A stretch of 64,000 nt of DNA, from the NCBI GenBank assembly GCA_028284385.1, contig JANQRT010000069.1:62001-126000 (forward strand). The letters run 5' to 3'. Positions 9,281-16,733 of this stretch are shown piece by piece (position 1 is the first letter of the stretch; each line of letters starts with the position of its first letter). The DNA comes from Opitutaceae bacterium (GTDB taxonomy: Bacteria; Verrucomicrobiota; Verrucomicrobiia; Opitutales; Opitutaceae). The position numbers and the translations under genes were made by a program. Under the pieces are notes generated by a model. The model was not told the DNA's origin, ran no database searches, and worked only from the letters and a program-made list of their open reading frames with translations.

Positions 9281-9855
9281 AAACGCTTAGCCCAAGCTAT
9301 CGGACTGGCGATCTGGAAAAGATTCTCGTATCCGAGGAATCCATATCGAATCGCGTCGAGGAACTGGCTGGGGAATTATCTGCAATATATGAAAATCGAG
9401 ATGTAACGGTGGTGAGCATTCTAAGCGGAGCTTTGGTCTTTACCGCAGACCTTCTGCGACAGCTTGAATTCCCAACCCGCCTTGATTGCTTAAGAGCAGA
9501 GAGCTATGGAAATACCACAGAATCCCAGAGCCCTCCCCGCATAACCAATCCTTTGAAAACGGATGTCGAGGGGAAGCACGTTCTGGTGGTGGATGACATT
9601 CTAGATAGTGGCAGGACTCTCCAAAGCATTGTTGAGTACTTAAAGCAGGCTAAACCAGCTTCACTAAAAACATGCGTTCTACTCGACAAGAAAGAGCGAA
9701 GAAAAGTGGCCATCGATGCGGATTTTGTGGGTTTTGAAATTCAGGATGCCTTCGTAGTCGGCTACGGACTGGATTTCGCTGAAAGATATAGAAATCTTCC
9801 CTGCATCGGCATTCTCAAGCAAGCGTTCCAGGAAGCGGCAGCTCATCGCGTTTAA
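9277..9855 (+). CDS. hpt: Hypoxanthine phosphoribosyltransferase
   Basis: Salvages hypoxanthine or guanine with PRPP to IMP or GMP. The 192-residue protein has the PRPP-binding loop VVDDILDSGRTL, the SILSGALVFTADLLR segment and the C-terminal GYGLDFAERYRNLPCIG signature of bacterial HPRT. It is coupled to rpe by an ATGA overlap. Adenine- or xanthine-type enzymes lack this C-terminal signature, so HPRT is preferred. Exact base preference cannot be read. Confidence 0.9.
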   Translation: MKTLSPSYRTGDLEKILVSEESISNRVEELAGELSAIYENRDVTVVSILSGALVFTADLLRQLEFPTRLDCLRAESYGNTTESQSPPRITNPLKTDVEGKHVLVVDDILDSGRTLQSIVEYLKQAKPASLKTCVLLDKKERRKVAIDADFVGFEIQDAFVVGYGLDFAERYRNLPCIGILKQAFQEAAAHRV

Positions 9856-9909
9856 TCGATGAGGCCGAACGATACCGAATCTTCACTGATGTGAGAAAAC
9901 GTCTGGGCA

Positions 9910-10764
9910 ATGATAGTCGCGGATAAGTGGCTCGATTACGAGATTCTCGACTGCGGGAATGGCATGAAAAAGGAGCGATGGGGAGATATGATTCTCGTGC
10001 GTCCCGACCCGCAGATTATTTGGCCTTTGAAAAGCAAGGATTGGGGAACGTTTGACGCCTTTTATCACCGTAGCAAAAGCGGCGGCGGCAAATGGGAATT
10101 CAGACAGCAAATTCTCGAAAGCTGGCAAATCGCGTACGGCGAAAGTAAATTCAAAATAAGACCAACGAGCTTCAAGCACACTGGACTGTTTCCAGAGCAG
10201 GCGGTCAATTGGGACTGGATAGATTCCATTATTCGAGATTCGAAGAAGGATTTCTCGGTCTTAAACCTATTCGGATATACGGGAGGAGCAACGATCGCGG
10301 CCGCCAAAGCAGGAGCGAACGTATGTCACGTGGACGCGTCAAAAGGGATGGTCCAATGGTGCAAGGAGAATGCCTTCCTCAGCAACTTGGAAGAAGCCCC
10401 TATTCGCTACATTGTCGATGACTGCGTGAAGTTTGTGGAACGAGAAATTCGCCGAGGCAGCCAATACGATGGCGTTATCATGGATCCACCTTCATACGGG
10501 CGAGGCAAGCGAGGAGAGGTTTGGCAATTCGAACGAGACCTTTGGAACTTGCTAAAGCTGGTTTCCAGAATTTTGAGTGGGTCCGCTAATTTCGTTCTGG
10601 TGAATGCCTACACGACCGGAATCTCACCAACGATAATCGGCAATCTCCTTAATGAAGCGCTTGGGGACAAGAGTGGCTCGATCAGCTCGGGTGAAATCGG
10701 TCTACCTATCTCAAACAGCGGCAACGTACTCCCGTGTGGGATTTATGCACGTTGGCAAGCTTAG
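9910..10764 (+). CDS. Class I SAM-dependent rRNA methyltransferase-like protein
   Basis: A 284-residue Rossmann-fold methyltransferase of the RlmI/RlmK-like group. SAM motif I is VLNLFGYTGGATIAAAKAG at about 115-133, an acidic motif II is HVDASKGMVQWCKENA, and the catalytic-loop motif is VIMDPPSYGRG near 194. The DPPSYGRG motif and N-terminal region (LVRPDPQIIWPL) place it with 23S rRNA methyltransferase-type enzymes (Methyltrans_SAM), but it lacks an N-terminal PUA domain. The substrate is inferred, not shown. It stands alone between hpt and ppk2. Confidence 0.82.
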   Translation: MIVADKWLDYEILDCGNGMKKERWGDMILVRPDPQIIWPLKSKDWGTFDAFYHRSKSGGGKWEFRQQILESWQIAYGESKFKIRPTSFKHTGLFPEQAVNWDWIDSIIRDSKKDFSVLNLFGYTGGATIAAAKAGANVCHVDASKGMVQWCKENAFLSNLEEAPIRYIVDDCVKFVEREIRRGSQYDGVIMDPPSYGRGKRGEVWQFERDLWNLLKLVSRILSGSANFVLVNAYTTGISPTIIGNLLNEALGDKSGSISSGEIGLPISNSGNVLPCGIYARWQA

Positions 10765-10976
10765 CCGCATTATTTTATCTTCGTATTTGTTCAACAAATA
10801 CAATGGTTGGCAAGAGCTTCAACTATTCATTAGGCAGACGCCTCTAACAGCCTGTTAGGCTTGCAATATCTTTACCCAATAGTAACACCGCTAACTTGAA
10901 TATTCTTCAGCAGGCTCAACGCTTGTCACCTATCCGTTTGAGGAAGGAAACGTCGCCGACACCATAGACATCAGCC

Positions 10977-11840
10977 ATGCAGTCTAGAGACATGCTCTCC
11001 AGTAAGTTTTTCGAGTACTACAACAATATCGACTATCACTCCTATTCGGAAGAGAAGCGTCGCCTGCAAATCGAACTGCTGAACCTGCAGCACTGGGTAA
11101 CCGAAAATGGCAAGCGCGTCGCCGTGGTTTTTGAAGGACGAGATGCAGCAGGCAAGGGATCATCGATAAGACGAATCACCGAATATATGATGCCTAAGCA
11201 TTATCGGATCGTGGAATTGGGCATTCCTACGAAAAAGGAGTCGAAGAACTGGTTTCGCCGATACGAAAGACATTTCCCAGCACAAGGCGAAATCGTCTTC
11301 TTCGACAGATCCTGGTACAATCGGGCGATGATCGAGCCCACAATGGGCTACTGTTCCAAATCTCAATACAAGTACTTCATGAACAAAGTATTGGATTGGG
11401 AAGAAAAGCACATGGAAAAAGGCCTGATCCTGCTGAAGCTATACCTTTCGGTGTCCAAGGACACACAAATGGTCCGATTTAAGGAAAGACAAGTGGATCC
11501 CTTGAAATACTGGAAGTACTCGGAGAACGATGAGAAAGCGCGAAAGTACTGGGATGTTTATACGGACTATAAAAATCAGATGTTTCGCAAAACTTCTTCT
11601 CCCCAAAGCCCCTGGGTGATCATCAATTCCAACAACAAACTAGAAACGCGTCTGAAAGCCATGCTGTATCTGATTTCCCAGATTCCATACAAGGAACGCT
11701 TTGATTTTATGCCGCTAGCCAAGGAGAAGAAACGCCAACGATACAGCATTACAGTCGAGGGCGTGTCGTTTAAGAATCTAAACTATCGTCAATATAAGCT
11801 ACTTGAAACGCTAGGATCGCTTTACCAAGCGAAGGGATAG
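10977..11840 (+). CDS. ppk2: Polyphosphate kinase 2
   Basis: Transfers phosphate between polyphosphate and nucleoside di- or monophosphates. The 287-residue single-domain protein has Walker A GRDAAGKGSS with K60, Walker B VFFDRSWYNRA with D110 and the RFKERQVDPLKYWKYS lid segment, diagnostic of PPK2. The HW..NGKRVAVVFEGRD entry matches the NDP-kinase type class. Two in-frame ATGs (10977 and 10989) are possible starts. It stands alone, preceded by a 212-bp gap. Confidence 0.93.
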   Translation: MQSRDMLSSKFFEYYNNIDYHSYSEEKRRLQIELLNLQHWVTENGKRVAVVFEGRDAAGKGSSIRRITEYMMPKHYRIVELGIPTKKESKNWFRRYERHFPAQGEIVFFDRSWYNRAMIEPTMGYCSKSQYKYFMNKVLDWEEKHMEKGLILLKLYLSVSKDTQMVRFKERQVDPLKYWKYSENDEKARKYWDVYTDYKNQMFRKTSSPQSPWVIINSNNKLETRLKAMLYLISQIPYKERFDFMPLAKEKKRQRYSITVEGVSFKNLNYRQYKLLETLGSLYQAKG

Positions 11841-11889
11841 GCCGATATTTTCTTGAAACAGACCCTCTATCCTCGATGGTCCGTAGCAG

Positions 11890-12396
11890 ATGAACTGGTA
11901 TTGCGTACACACAAAGCCAACAAAAGAGCGTTTGGTACTTCACCATTGCAAGGAGTTGCTTGGCCTTGAGACGTACTTCCCACAGCTCAAAAGGAAACGA
12001 ACCATCCGCAGGGTGAAGAAGGTTGTAATAGAACCTCTTTTTCCACGCTACCTCTTTTGCAGGATGGACTTAGCGAGCCACTACAGAGCGGTAAAATACG
12101 CCAAGGATGTATTGGACATAGTAAGCTTTGGCGATAAACCAACGGCTGTTCGGGAATCAATCATTGACGATATCAAAAACTGGGCGGGCGAAGAACTCGA
12201 TCTGATAGCCATCGAGCCAAAACCCAAGCCTGGGGATCTTGTTGAGATTACTGAGGGACCTTTCATGGGCCTAAAAGCTATCTTCCTAGAAGATCTGGAC
12301 AAAAAGGAACGCGTTTCATTGCTCCTGTCCATGATGGACTCGGAGGCGAAGGTGACGATCGAGCCTGAAAAAATCAGGAAGTTCGAAGCTAGCTAG
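11890..12396 (+). CDS. NusG-family specialised antiterminator (RfaH-like)
   Basis: A 168-residue NusG paralogue. The N-terminal NGN domain starts MNWYCVHTKPTKE and carries the typical PLFPRYLFCRMD strand. A KOW domain follows at about 113-165 (KPGDLVEITEGPFMGLKAIF). It lacks the operon context of housekeeping NusG (secE, rplK) and stands at the head of a polysaccharide locus, as do RfaH, UpxY and LoaP. Family knowledge: such paralogues load RNA polymerase at leader elements and make it processive through long, poorly translated operons. An exact ops core lies at 14236-14247 downstream, strengthening the RfaH-like assignment. Confidence 0.88.
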   Translation: MNWYCVHTKPTKERLVLHHCKELLGLETYFPQLKRKRTIRRVKKVVIEPLFPRYLFCRMDLASHYRAVKYAKDVLDIVSFGDKPTAVRESIIDDIKNWAGEELDLIAIEPKPKPGDLVEITEGPFMGLKAIFLEDLDKKERVSLLLSMMDSEAKVTIEPEKIRKFEAS

Positions 12397-12700
12397 AGCC
12401 GGATTCAGATAATCTGATAGTAAAGGCGTTTCTTTCGCCAAGATGATCTACCTTCAAGCACCTTCGGTTGGCATAATTCCTTGAAGCCGTGATCGAATCA
12501 GATGGGAAAAAGCTTGAATAATGAAAGTATTGTTACCTAATTTTATTAAAAATAACCCTATTATTCATATTTTGAGATATTTATTTTTTTAATTTTAGGT
12601 ACTGAATATTTCCGAGTAAACTAGGTCAGTTTTTACAATGAAACAAAGGTCGCGCTTTTAAAAATACAATGAATATCGTGTTGCGAGACCAAACGATTGC

Positions 12701-12742
12701 TTGTTCCTACGACCACACTTCGGTGTGACAAGATCGTAACAA
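12701..12742 (+). promoter_or_regulatory. UUCG-capped RNA hairpin in the leader
   Basis: Nested inverted repeats read TTGTT, ACGA, CACAC, then loop TTCG, then GTGTG, TCGT, AACAA. The inner stem CACAC(TTCG)GTGTG at 12714-12727 gives the very stable C(UUCG)G tetraloop, and the outer stems pair around small internal loops. No T-run follows, so it is not a simple terminator. It may be a folded site in the transcript, for instance for the NusG-family protein encoded just upstream. Confidence 0.5.
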
Positions 12743-12968
12743 TTTGTAACTAATGATCGGATACACAATCAATTAATCGCCTTTATGAAATCCCTTAAAT
12801 CATTCTGTATGAGTAAATTGCATTTGAAAAAATAGAGGTTCAGTAGCAACACAATTTCGCAGAGCGAACAATTCCTACCGATGATAATCGGACTGAAAAT
12901 TTCACCACTACCAACCTCTAATGGAATCCAGTAAGAGGGTATCGGAGATTGTCACTCTAACAGCTTAC

Positions 12969-12991
12969 ACGTAACGCCGAATTTACGTTTT
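12969..12991 (+). terminator. Weak attenuator-like hairpin before the sugar transferase
   Basis: ACGTAA at 12969-12974 and TTACGT at 12983-12988 form a 6-bp stem with an 8-nt loop, followed by TTT to 12991. It lies just before the sugar transferase start. The stem is short and AU-rich, so termination would be weak; it may be chance. Confidence 0.25.
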
Positions 12992-13049
12992 GAGGATAAA
13001 TTGGTGTTGTAATTCGATAGGATACAAAGATTGCTTGAATCCTTCCTTA

Positions 13050-13916
13050 ATGAGCACGACCGCTAGCACTCCTCCATTCAAGCCACTCCGCCCAAAGGCG
13101 CACTCTCAAAGAAGTGCCACAAAGAGAAGGATGATCGCATCTGAATCGAAAGCGCGCACAGGTAGCGTCTCTAGGCAAACAAAGGCCGAAACAGATTCTA
13201 TCTCAACCAATTCCTCTCATTTGCAGACGGATCAACCTGAATCAATTCCGGCTTGGAAACGCTTGTTGGACATAACCATCAGCTCAAGCGTGTTGTTAAT
13301 ACTCGCTCCCGCGATTGCGTTGATAGCGCTTTACATTAAGCTAGTCTCCTCTGGTCCGGTCTTGTTCAAGCAGGCAAGGATTGGCCACGGTGGAAGGAAT
13401 TTTACCTGCCTTAAATTCAGAACCATGAAAGTGGGCGCATGCACAGCTGGTCATCAATGCTATTTTAAGGACTTAATGAAGTCTGAAAAGCCGATGACGA
13501 AGCTAGATGCTAAAGGAGATTCCAGAATCATACCTATGGGATGGATTCTACGGGCAACGGGACTCGACGAACTTCCACAGCTTTTCAACGTTCTACTGGG
13601 CGATATGAGCATGGTGGGCCCAAGACCAAGCATTCCAAGCGAGTTTCAAAACTTTACCGACTATCAGAAGCAGCGCTGCAACACTCTTCCAGGCCTGACG
13701 GGTCTTTGGCAGGTAAGCGGGAAAAATAACACGACTTTCAAGGAAATGATCGATTTAGATGTTAAGTACTCTGAATCCAAAAATCTCTTCTTGGATCTGC
13801 AAATAATGGTGAAAACCCCTTTGGCTCTTGCTTCGCAGCTAAAGCAAACCTGGATGGCTCGAATTCAGACCTCTGGGATTGCCCCAGAGAACGAACCGGC
13901 AGAGCTAAAAGCGTAA
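13050..13916 (+). CDS. Priming sugar transferase (polyisoprenyl-phosphate phosphosugar transferase)
   Basis: Transfers a sugar-1-phosphate to undecaprenyl phosphate to start repeat-unit synthesis at the inner membrane. With the ATG at 13050 it has 288 residues: a Ser/Thr/Lys-rich cytoplasmic tail of about 65 residues, one membrane-embedded helix (SSVLLILAPAIALIALYIKL, about 74-93), and the catalytic domain with GPVLFKQARIGHGG, FTCLKFRTMK, ATGLDELPQL and MVGPRPSIPSEF, all family signatures. The usual four-helix N-terminal part of WbaP/WcaJ is absent, so this is the short monotopic type. An in-frame TTG at 12990 would add 20 residues. It is the first polysaccharide gene after the antiterminator. 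Confidence 0.9.
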   Translation: MSTTASTPPFKPLRPKAHSQRSATKRRMIASESKARTGSVSRQTKAETDSISTNSSHLQTDQPESIPAWKRLLDITISSSVLLILAPAIALIALYIKLVSSGPVLFKQARIGHGGRNFTCLKFRTMKVGACTAGHQCYFKDLMKSEKPMTKLDAKGDSRIIPMGWILRATGLDELPQLFNVLLGDMSMVGPRPSIPSEFQNFTDYQKQRCNTLPGLTGLWQVSGKNNTTFKEMIDLDVKYSESKNLFLDLQIMVKTPLALASQLKQTWMARIQTSGIAPENEPAELKA

Positions 13917-13948
13917 GGAATTCGCTAAGACGCCTCCGGAGCCAATTT

Positions 13949-13970
13949 TTCTCTGGAGAAACCCAGAGAA
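13949..13970 (+). terminator. Candidate terminator-like hairpin after the sugar transferase
   Basis: TTCTCTGG and CCAGAGAA form a perfect 8-bp stem with loop AGAAAC, 32 bp after the stop codon. Only a short T-run (CAATTTT) follows, several bases away, so it could be a weak terminator or an RNA-stabilising structure. Confidence 0.4.
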
Positions 13971-14151
13971 TGGATCAATTTTCGCGAGCATTAACACTTT
14001 TTTGCTGCTTGCGCACTTTAAGCTTAAAGCAATCAGACTAGGCAACCGAATCATAACCATACAAGAATACTGTTGAAAGGAGCGTTTTACGGATTTTGCC
14101 GGTTAGGAACTGGTTATCCTCCACCTAGTTAGGGACTCAGTATCCGCTTAG

Positions 14152-14223
14152 GTTCGTTTCCACAGTAATCTTTGCCAAAGTTATGCGAAACGAACTCAGT
14201 ATCGCTCAGTCAAAACGACTGAG
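14152..14223 (+). promoter_or_regulatory. Paired inverted repeats upstream of the ops core
   Basis: A 9-bp inverted repeat (GTTCGTTTC, 14152-14160; GAAACGAAC, 14187-14195) is followed at once by CTCAGTC-AAAAC-GACTGAG (14205-14223), a 7-bp hairpin. They end 12 bp before the ops-like motif. In JUMPstart leaders, structure upstream of ops is common, so these may be part of one element. Function is inferred. Confidence 0.4.
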
Positions 14224-14235
14224 AGACACCGAAAT

Positions 14236-14250
14236 GGCGGTAGCGTGTTT
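14236..14250 (+). promoter_or_regulatory. ops / JUMPstart core element
   Basis: The sequence GGCGGTAGCGTG at 14236-14247, followed by TTT, is identical to the core of the enterobacterial ops element (the 3' end of the 39-bp JUMPstart sequence), where RNA polymerase pauses and RfaH is recruited to the non-template strand. It lies about 75 bp before the first gene of the long polysaccharide run, in the coding orientation, and an RfaH-like gene is nearby. This position makes chance an unlikely explanation. Confidence 0.75.
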
Positions 14251-14324
14251 CCAAAACGAATGGCAGGAATCGATAGTTTGCAGAACGAAAACAAAAAGTT
14301 TCTAATTGCTAAAAAAGCAGACAG

Positions 14325-15419
14325 ATGAGCGCTAAATTGAAAGTAGGAGTGGTAGGATGCGGCTATTGGGGCCCCAACCTAATAAGAAATTTCCGATCTC
14401 TGACAGATTGCCAGATGAAAACCATGTGCGATATCAGCGTAGATCGCCTTGATCATCTAGGTTCGCTTTATCCAGAAATCGAAAAAGAGACGGACTTTGA
14501 CCGAATGCTGAAGGAAGGCGGACTTGATGCGGTGGCAGTAGCTACGGCCGTGAAGTACCACTATCCGCTCGCCAAGGCAGCATTAGAAGCAGGTAAACAC
14601 ACCTTCATCGAAAAGCCGATGGCAAGTTCGACAGAGGAATGCGAGGAACTCATCGAGATCGCTAAGAATAAGGGTGTTATTCTTATGGTCGGACACACGT
14701 TTCTTTACTCTCCAGCCATTCGCAAAATCAAGGAGATCGTAGATTCAGGTGACATAGGTGATATTCAGTACATTTGCGCAAGAAGGTTGAATTTGGGACT
14801 CTACCAAAAGGATATCAATGTAACCTGGGATCTAGCCCCTCATGATCTTTCTATAATTCTTCACATTATGAACGAGGTTCCTCAGAGCATAAATTGTCGG
14901 GGCACTTCACACGTTACGCCCGGAATTGAGGATGTAACAGCAATGAGTCTTCAGTTTAAGAACGAACGCTCAGCCATAATCCATAGCAGCTGGCTCGATC
15001 CACGCAAGATACGCGAGATGACAATAGTTGGAAGCAAGAGAATGATTGTTTACGACGACGTCGCTCAACAAGATAAAATCAAGATATTCGACGCTCGAGT
15101 GGAACGACCACCTCATTACGATACCTTCGCCGAATTCCACTACGCTTATCACTACGGAGACGTCTACATCCCATACGTAAGACAAGATGAGCCTCTCAAG
15201 ACGGAGACACAGCACTTTCTTGACTGTATTAATTCTGGCGATACACCCCTAACAAGCGGAGCAAAGGGAGCAGAAGTCGTAAGAATTTTAGAAGCTTCAT
15301 CGGAATCGATTAAAAATAGCGGTTCGCCTATCGAGTATCACCCTAAGGGATCTAGTCAAAAGAAAGTACCCAAAGAGTCGACGACGGCACAGCAAAGACA
15401 GGAAGTTCAAAAAGTCTGA
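14325..15419 (+). CDS. Gfo/Idh/MocA-family nucleotide-sugar oxidoreductase (WbpB/GnnA-like)
   Basis: A 364-residue NAD(P)-dependent oxidoreductase. The N-terminal Rossmann motif is VGVVGCGYWGP at residues 7-17. The conserved EKP motif (FIEKPMA) is near 105, and a substrate-domain helix carries LAPHDLSIILH. Paired with the adjacent DegT aminotransferase it matches the WbpB-WbpE or GnnA-GnnB arrangement, in which C3 of a UDP-GlcNAc-type sugar is oxidised and then aminated. The exact sugar is inferred. The C-terminal 25 residues are polar and poorly conserved. It is the first gene after the ops element. Confidence 0.8.
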   Translation: MSAKLKVGVVGCGYWGPNLIRNFRSLTDCQMKTMCDISVDRLDHLGSLYPEIEKETDFDRMLKEGGLDAVAVATAVKYHYPLAKAALEAGKHTFIEKPMASSTEECEELIEIAKNKGVILMVGHTFLYSPAIRKIKEIVDSGDIGDIQYICARRLNLGLYQKDINVTWDLAPHDLSIILHIMNEVPQSINCRGTSHVTPGIEDVTAMSLQFKNERSAIIHSSWLDPRKIREMTIVGSKRMIVYDDVAQQDKIKIFDARVERPPHYDTFAEFHYAYHYGDVYIPYVRQDEPLKTETQHFLDCINSGDTPLTSGAKGAEVVRILEASSESIKNSGSPIEYHPKGSSQKKVPKESTTAQQRQEVQKV

Positions 15420-15482
15420 AGCAATCACATAATAGGTCAAAGTGAATGCATATATATTATTTTAGCTCTAAATCTCAATAGA

Positions 15483-16589
15483 ATGAAAGTCCCCTTTCTA
15501 GATCTAAAGTCTCACCACGATCCCATAAAACAGGAGGTCATGGCAGCTATCGAGGAAGTAATCGATAAAAACGCATTCGCCGGTGGCCCTTATGTTGAAA
15601 AGTTCGAAGGTGAGTTCGCTGCCTACTGCCAAACGGATCATGGTATAGGCGTAGGAAGTGGAACCGAAGCACTCTGGCTGGCTCTACTGGCTCTTGGTGT
15701 CGGTCCAGGAGATGAAGTAATCACCGTGCCCGTCACTTTTATTGCGACAGCAGAAGCCATCAGCTTCACTGGAGCAAAACCTGTGTTTGTTGATATTGAA
15801 GATCAAACCTACAACATGGATCCCGAAAAGCTGGAATCCGCTATAACATCAAAGACAAAAGCGATTATTCCTGTTCATCTATTCGGCCAGACGGCTGATA
15901 TGGATCCCATTCTAGGAATTGCGAATAAACATGGAATTCCAGTCATCGAAGATGCTGCCCAAGCACACGGTGCAGAATATAACGGAAAGAGAGCCGGTTC
16001 TATGGGACGATTGGGATGCTTCAGCTTTTATCCTGGTAAAAACTTAGGAGCATTCGGAGAAGCAGGCGCTGTTGTTACAAACGACGATGAACTTAAAAAG
16101 AAAATCCAAATTTTACGTGATCACGGCCAAGCCAAAAAATATTACCATGACGTTGTCGGTTGGAATGGCCGTATGGACGGAATTCAGGGAGCGATTCTTA
16201 GTATTAAACTAAAAAGACTAGACCAAGCAACCGAATCCCGACGGAAAAACGCGAACCGATACAATGAATTGCTCCAAGGCTTGGAATCCATAGTCTTACC
16301 AAAGGAAGCAGACGGAAGAAAGCACGTATACCACATTTATCCAATTCGTACATTTAATCGAGACGCATTGATAGAAGATACAAAAACAAAAGGCATAGCT
16401 TGCGGTATTCACTACCCGGTCCCGCTTCACCTACAGAAAGCCTATAATAAAACGGGTGTATCAGAGAATTCATTTCCAATTAGCGAAAAATGCTCAGCTG
16501 AATTTGTCTCGCTACCGATGTTTCCAGAACTTACTGAGAATCAGATCATTACTGTTTCAACAGAATTAAAAAGTCAGTATGCGGAATGA
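15483..16589 (+). CDS. DegT/DnrJ/EryC1/StrS-family PLP aminotransferase (WbpE/GnnB-like)
   Basis: Aminates a keto-sugar nucleotide using PLP. The 368 residues show the family features: GSGTEALWLAL at 58-68 for cofactor phosphate, VIEDAAQAHGAEYNGKRAGS with the PLP-stacking region near 155-172, and the Schiff-base lysine K186 in SFYPGKNLGAFG. It follows the Gfo/Idh gene by 63 bp. Together they would make a 3-amino sugar for the repeat unit. The substrate is inferred from pairing, not from residues. Confidence 0.88.
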   Translation: MKVPFLDLKSHHDPIKQEVMAAIEEVIDKNAFAGGPYVEKFEGEFAAYCQTDHGIGVGSGTEALWLALLALGVGPGDEVITVPVTFIATAEAISFTGAKPVFVDIEDQTYNMDPEKLESAITSKTKAIIPVHLFGQTADMDPILGIANKHGIPVIEDAAQAHGAEYNGKRAGSMGRLGCFSFYPGKNLGAFGEAGAVVTNDDELKKKIQILRDHGQAKKYYHDVVGWNGRMDGIQGAILSIKLKRLDQATESRRKNANRYNELLQGLESIVLPKEADGRKHVYHIYPIRTFNRDALIEDTKTKGIACGIHYPVPLHLQKAYNKTGVSENSFPISEKCSAEFVSLPMFPELTENQIITVSTELKSQYAE

Positions 16590-16733
16590 GCCAAAAATCG
16601 CCCAAAGCGAAGTCAATTTTCTCAAATTTTAATTTCTCGAACTTGATAAAAGAAATATAATAATATACGTAAGCGAAATCGATAGCTACTTTCAGCTACT
16701 CTAATCGTCGAGACAGCTCATCTAAATCAGCCA

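Larger units (their letters stand above)
12397..13049 (+). other. 653-bp leader/intergenic region before the priming transferase
   Basis: No convincing coding frame is seen. The region has a very AT-rich block at about 12535-12600, a UUCG-capped hairpin at 12701-12742, and a weak inverted repeat ACGTAA/TTACGT at 12969-12988 followed by TTTT just before the next gene. The layout (NusG-like gene, long non-coding leader, first polysaccharide gene) is that of an antitermination-controlled leader. Promoter positions could not be fixed. Confidence 0.55.
13917..14324 (+). other. 408-bp intergenic leader with inverted repeats and an ops core
   Basis: No gene is seen. In order it contains a hairpin at 13949-13970, two copies of ACTCAGTATC about 60 bp apart (near 14135 and 14194), a 9-bp inverted repeat GTTCGTTTC/GAAACGAAC at 14152-14160 and 14187-14195, a hairpin CTCAGTC/GACTGAG at 14205-14223, and the ops-like element at 14236. 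This density of structure suggests a regulatory 5' leader for the genes from 14325. Confidence 0.6.

Noticed and set aside
10844..10858. CTAACAG-C-CTGTTAG palindrome after the rRNA methyltransferase
   Set aside because: A one-base centre cannot form a usual hairpin loop and no T-run follows; operator use is possible but nothing supports it.
13161..13168. GGTAGCGT inside the sugar transferase gene, partial ops match
   Set aside because: It lies within coding sequence, lacks the first and last parts of the core and is not in a leader.
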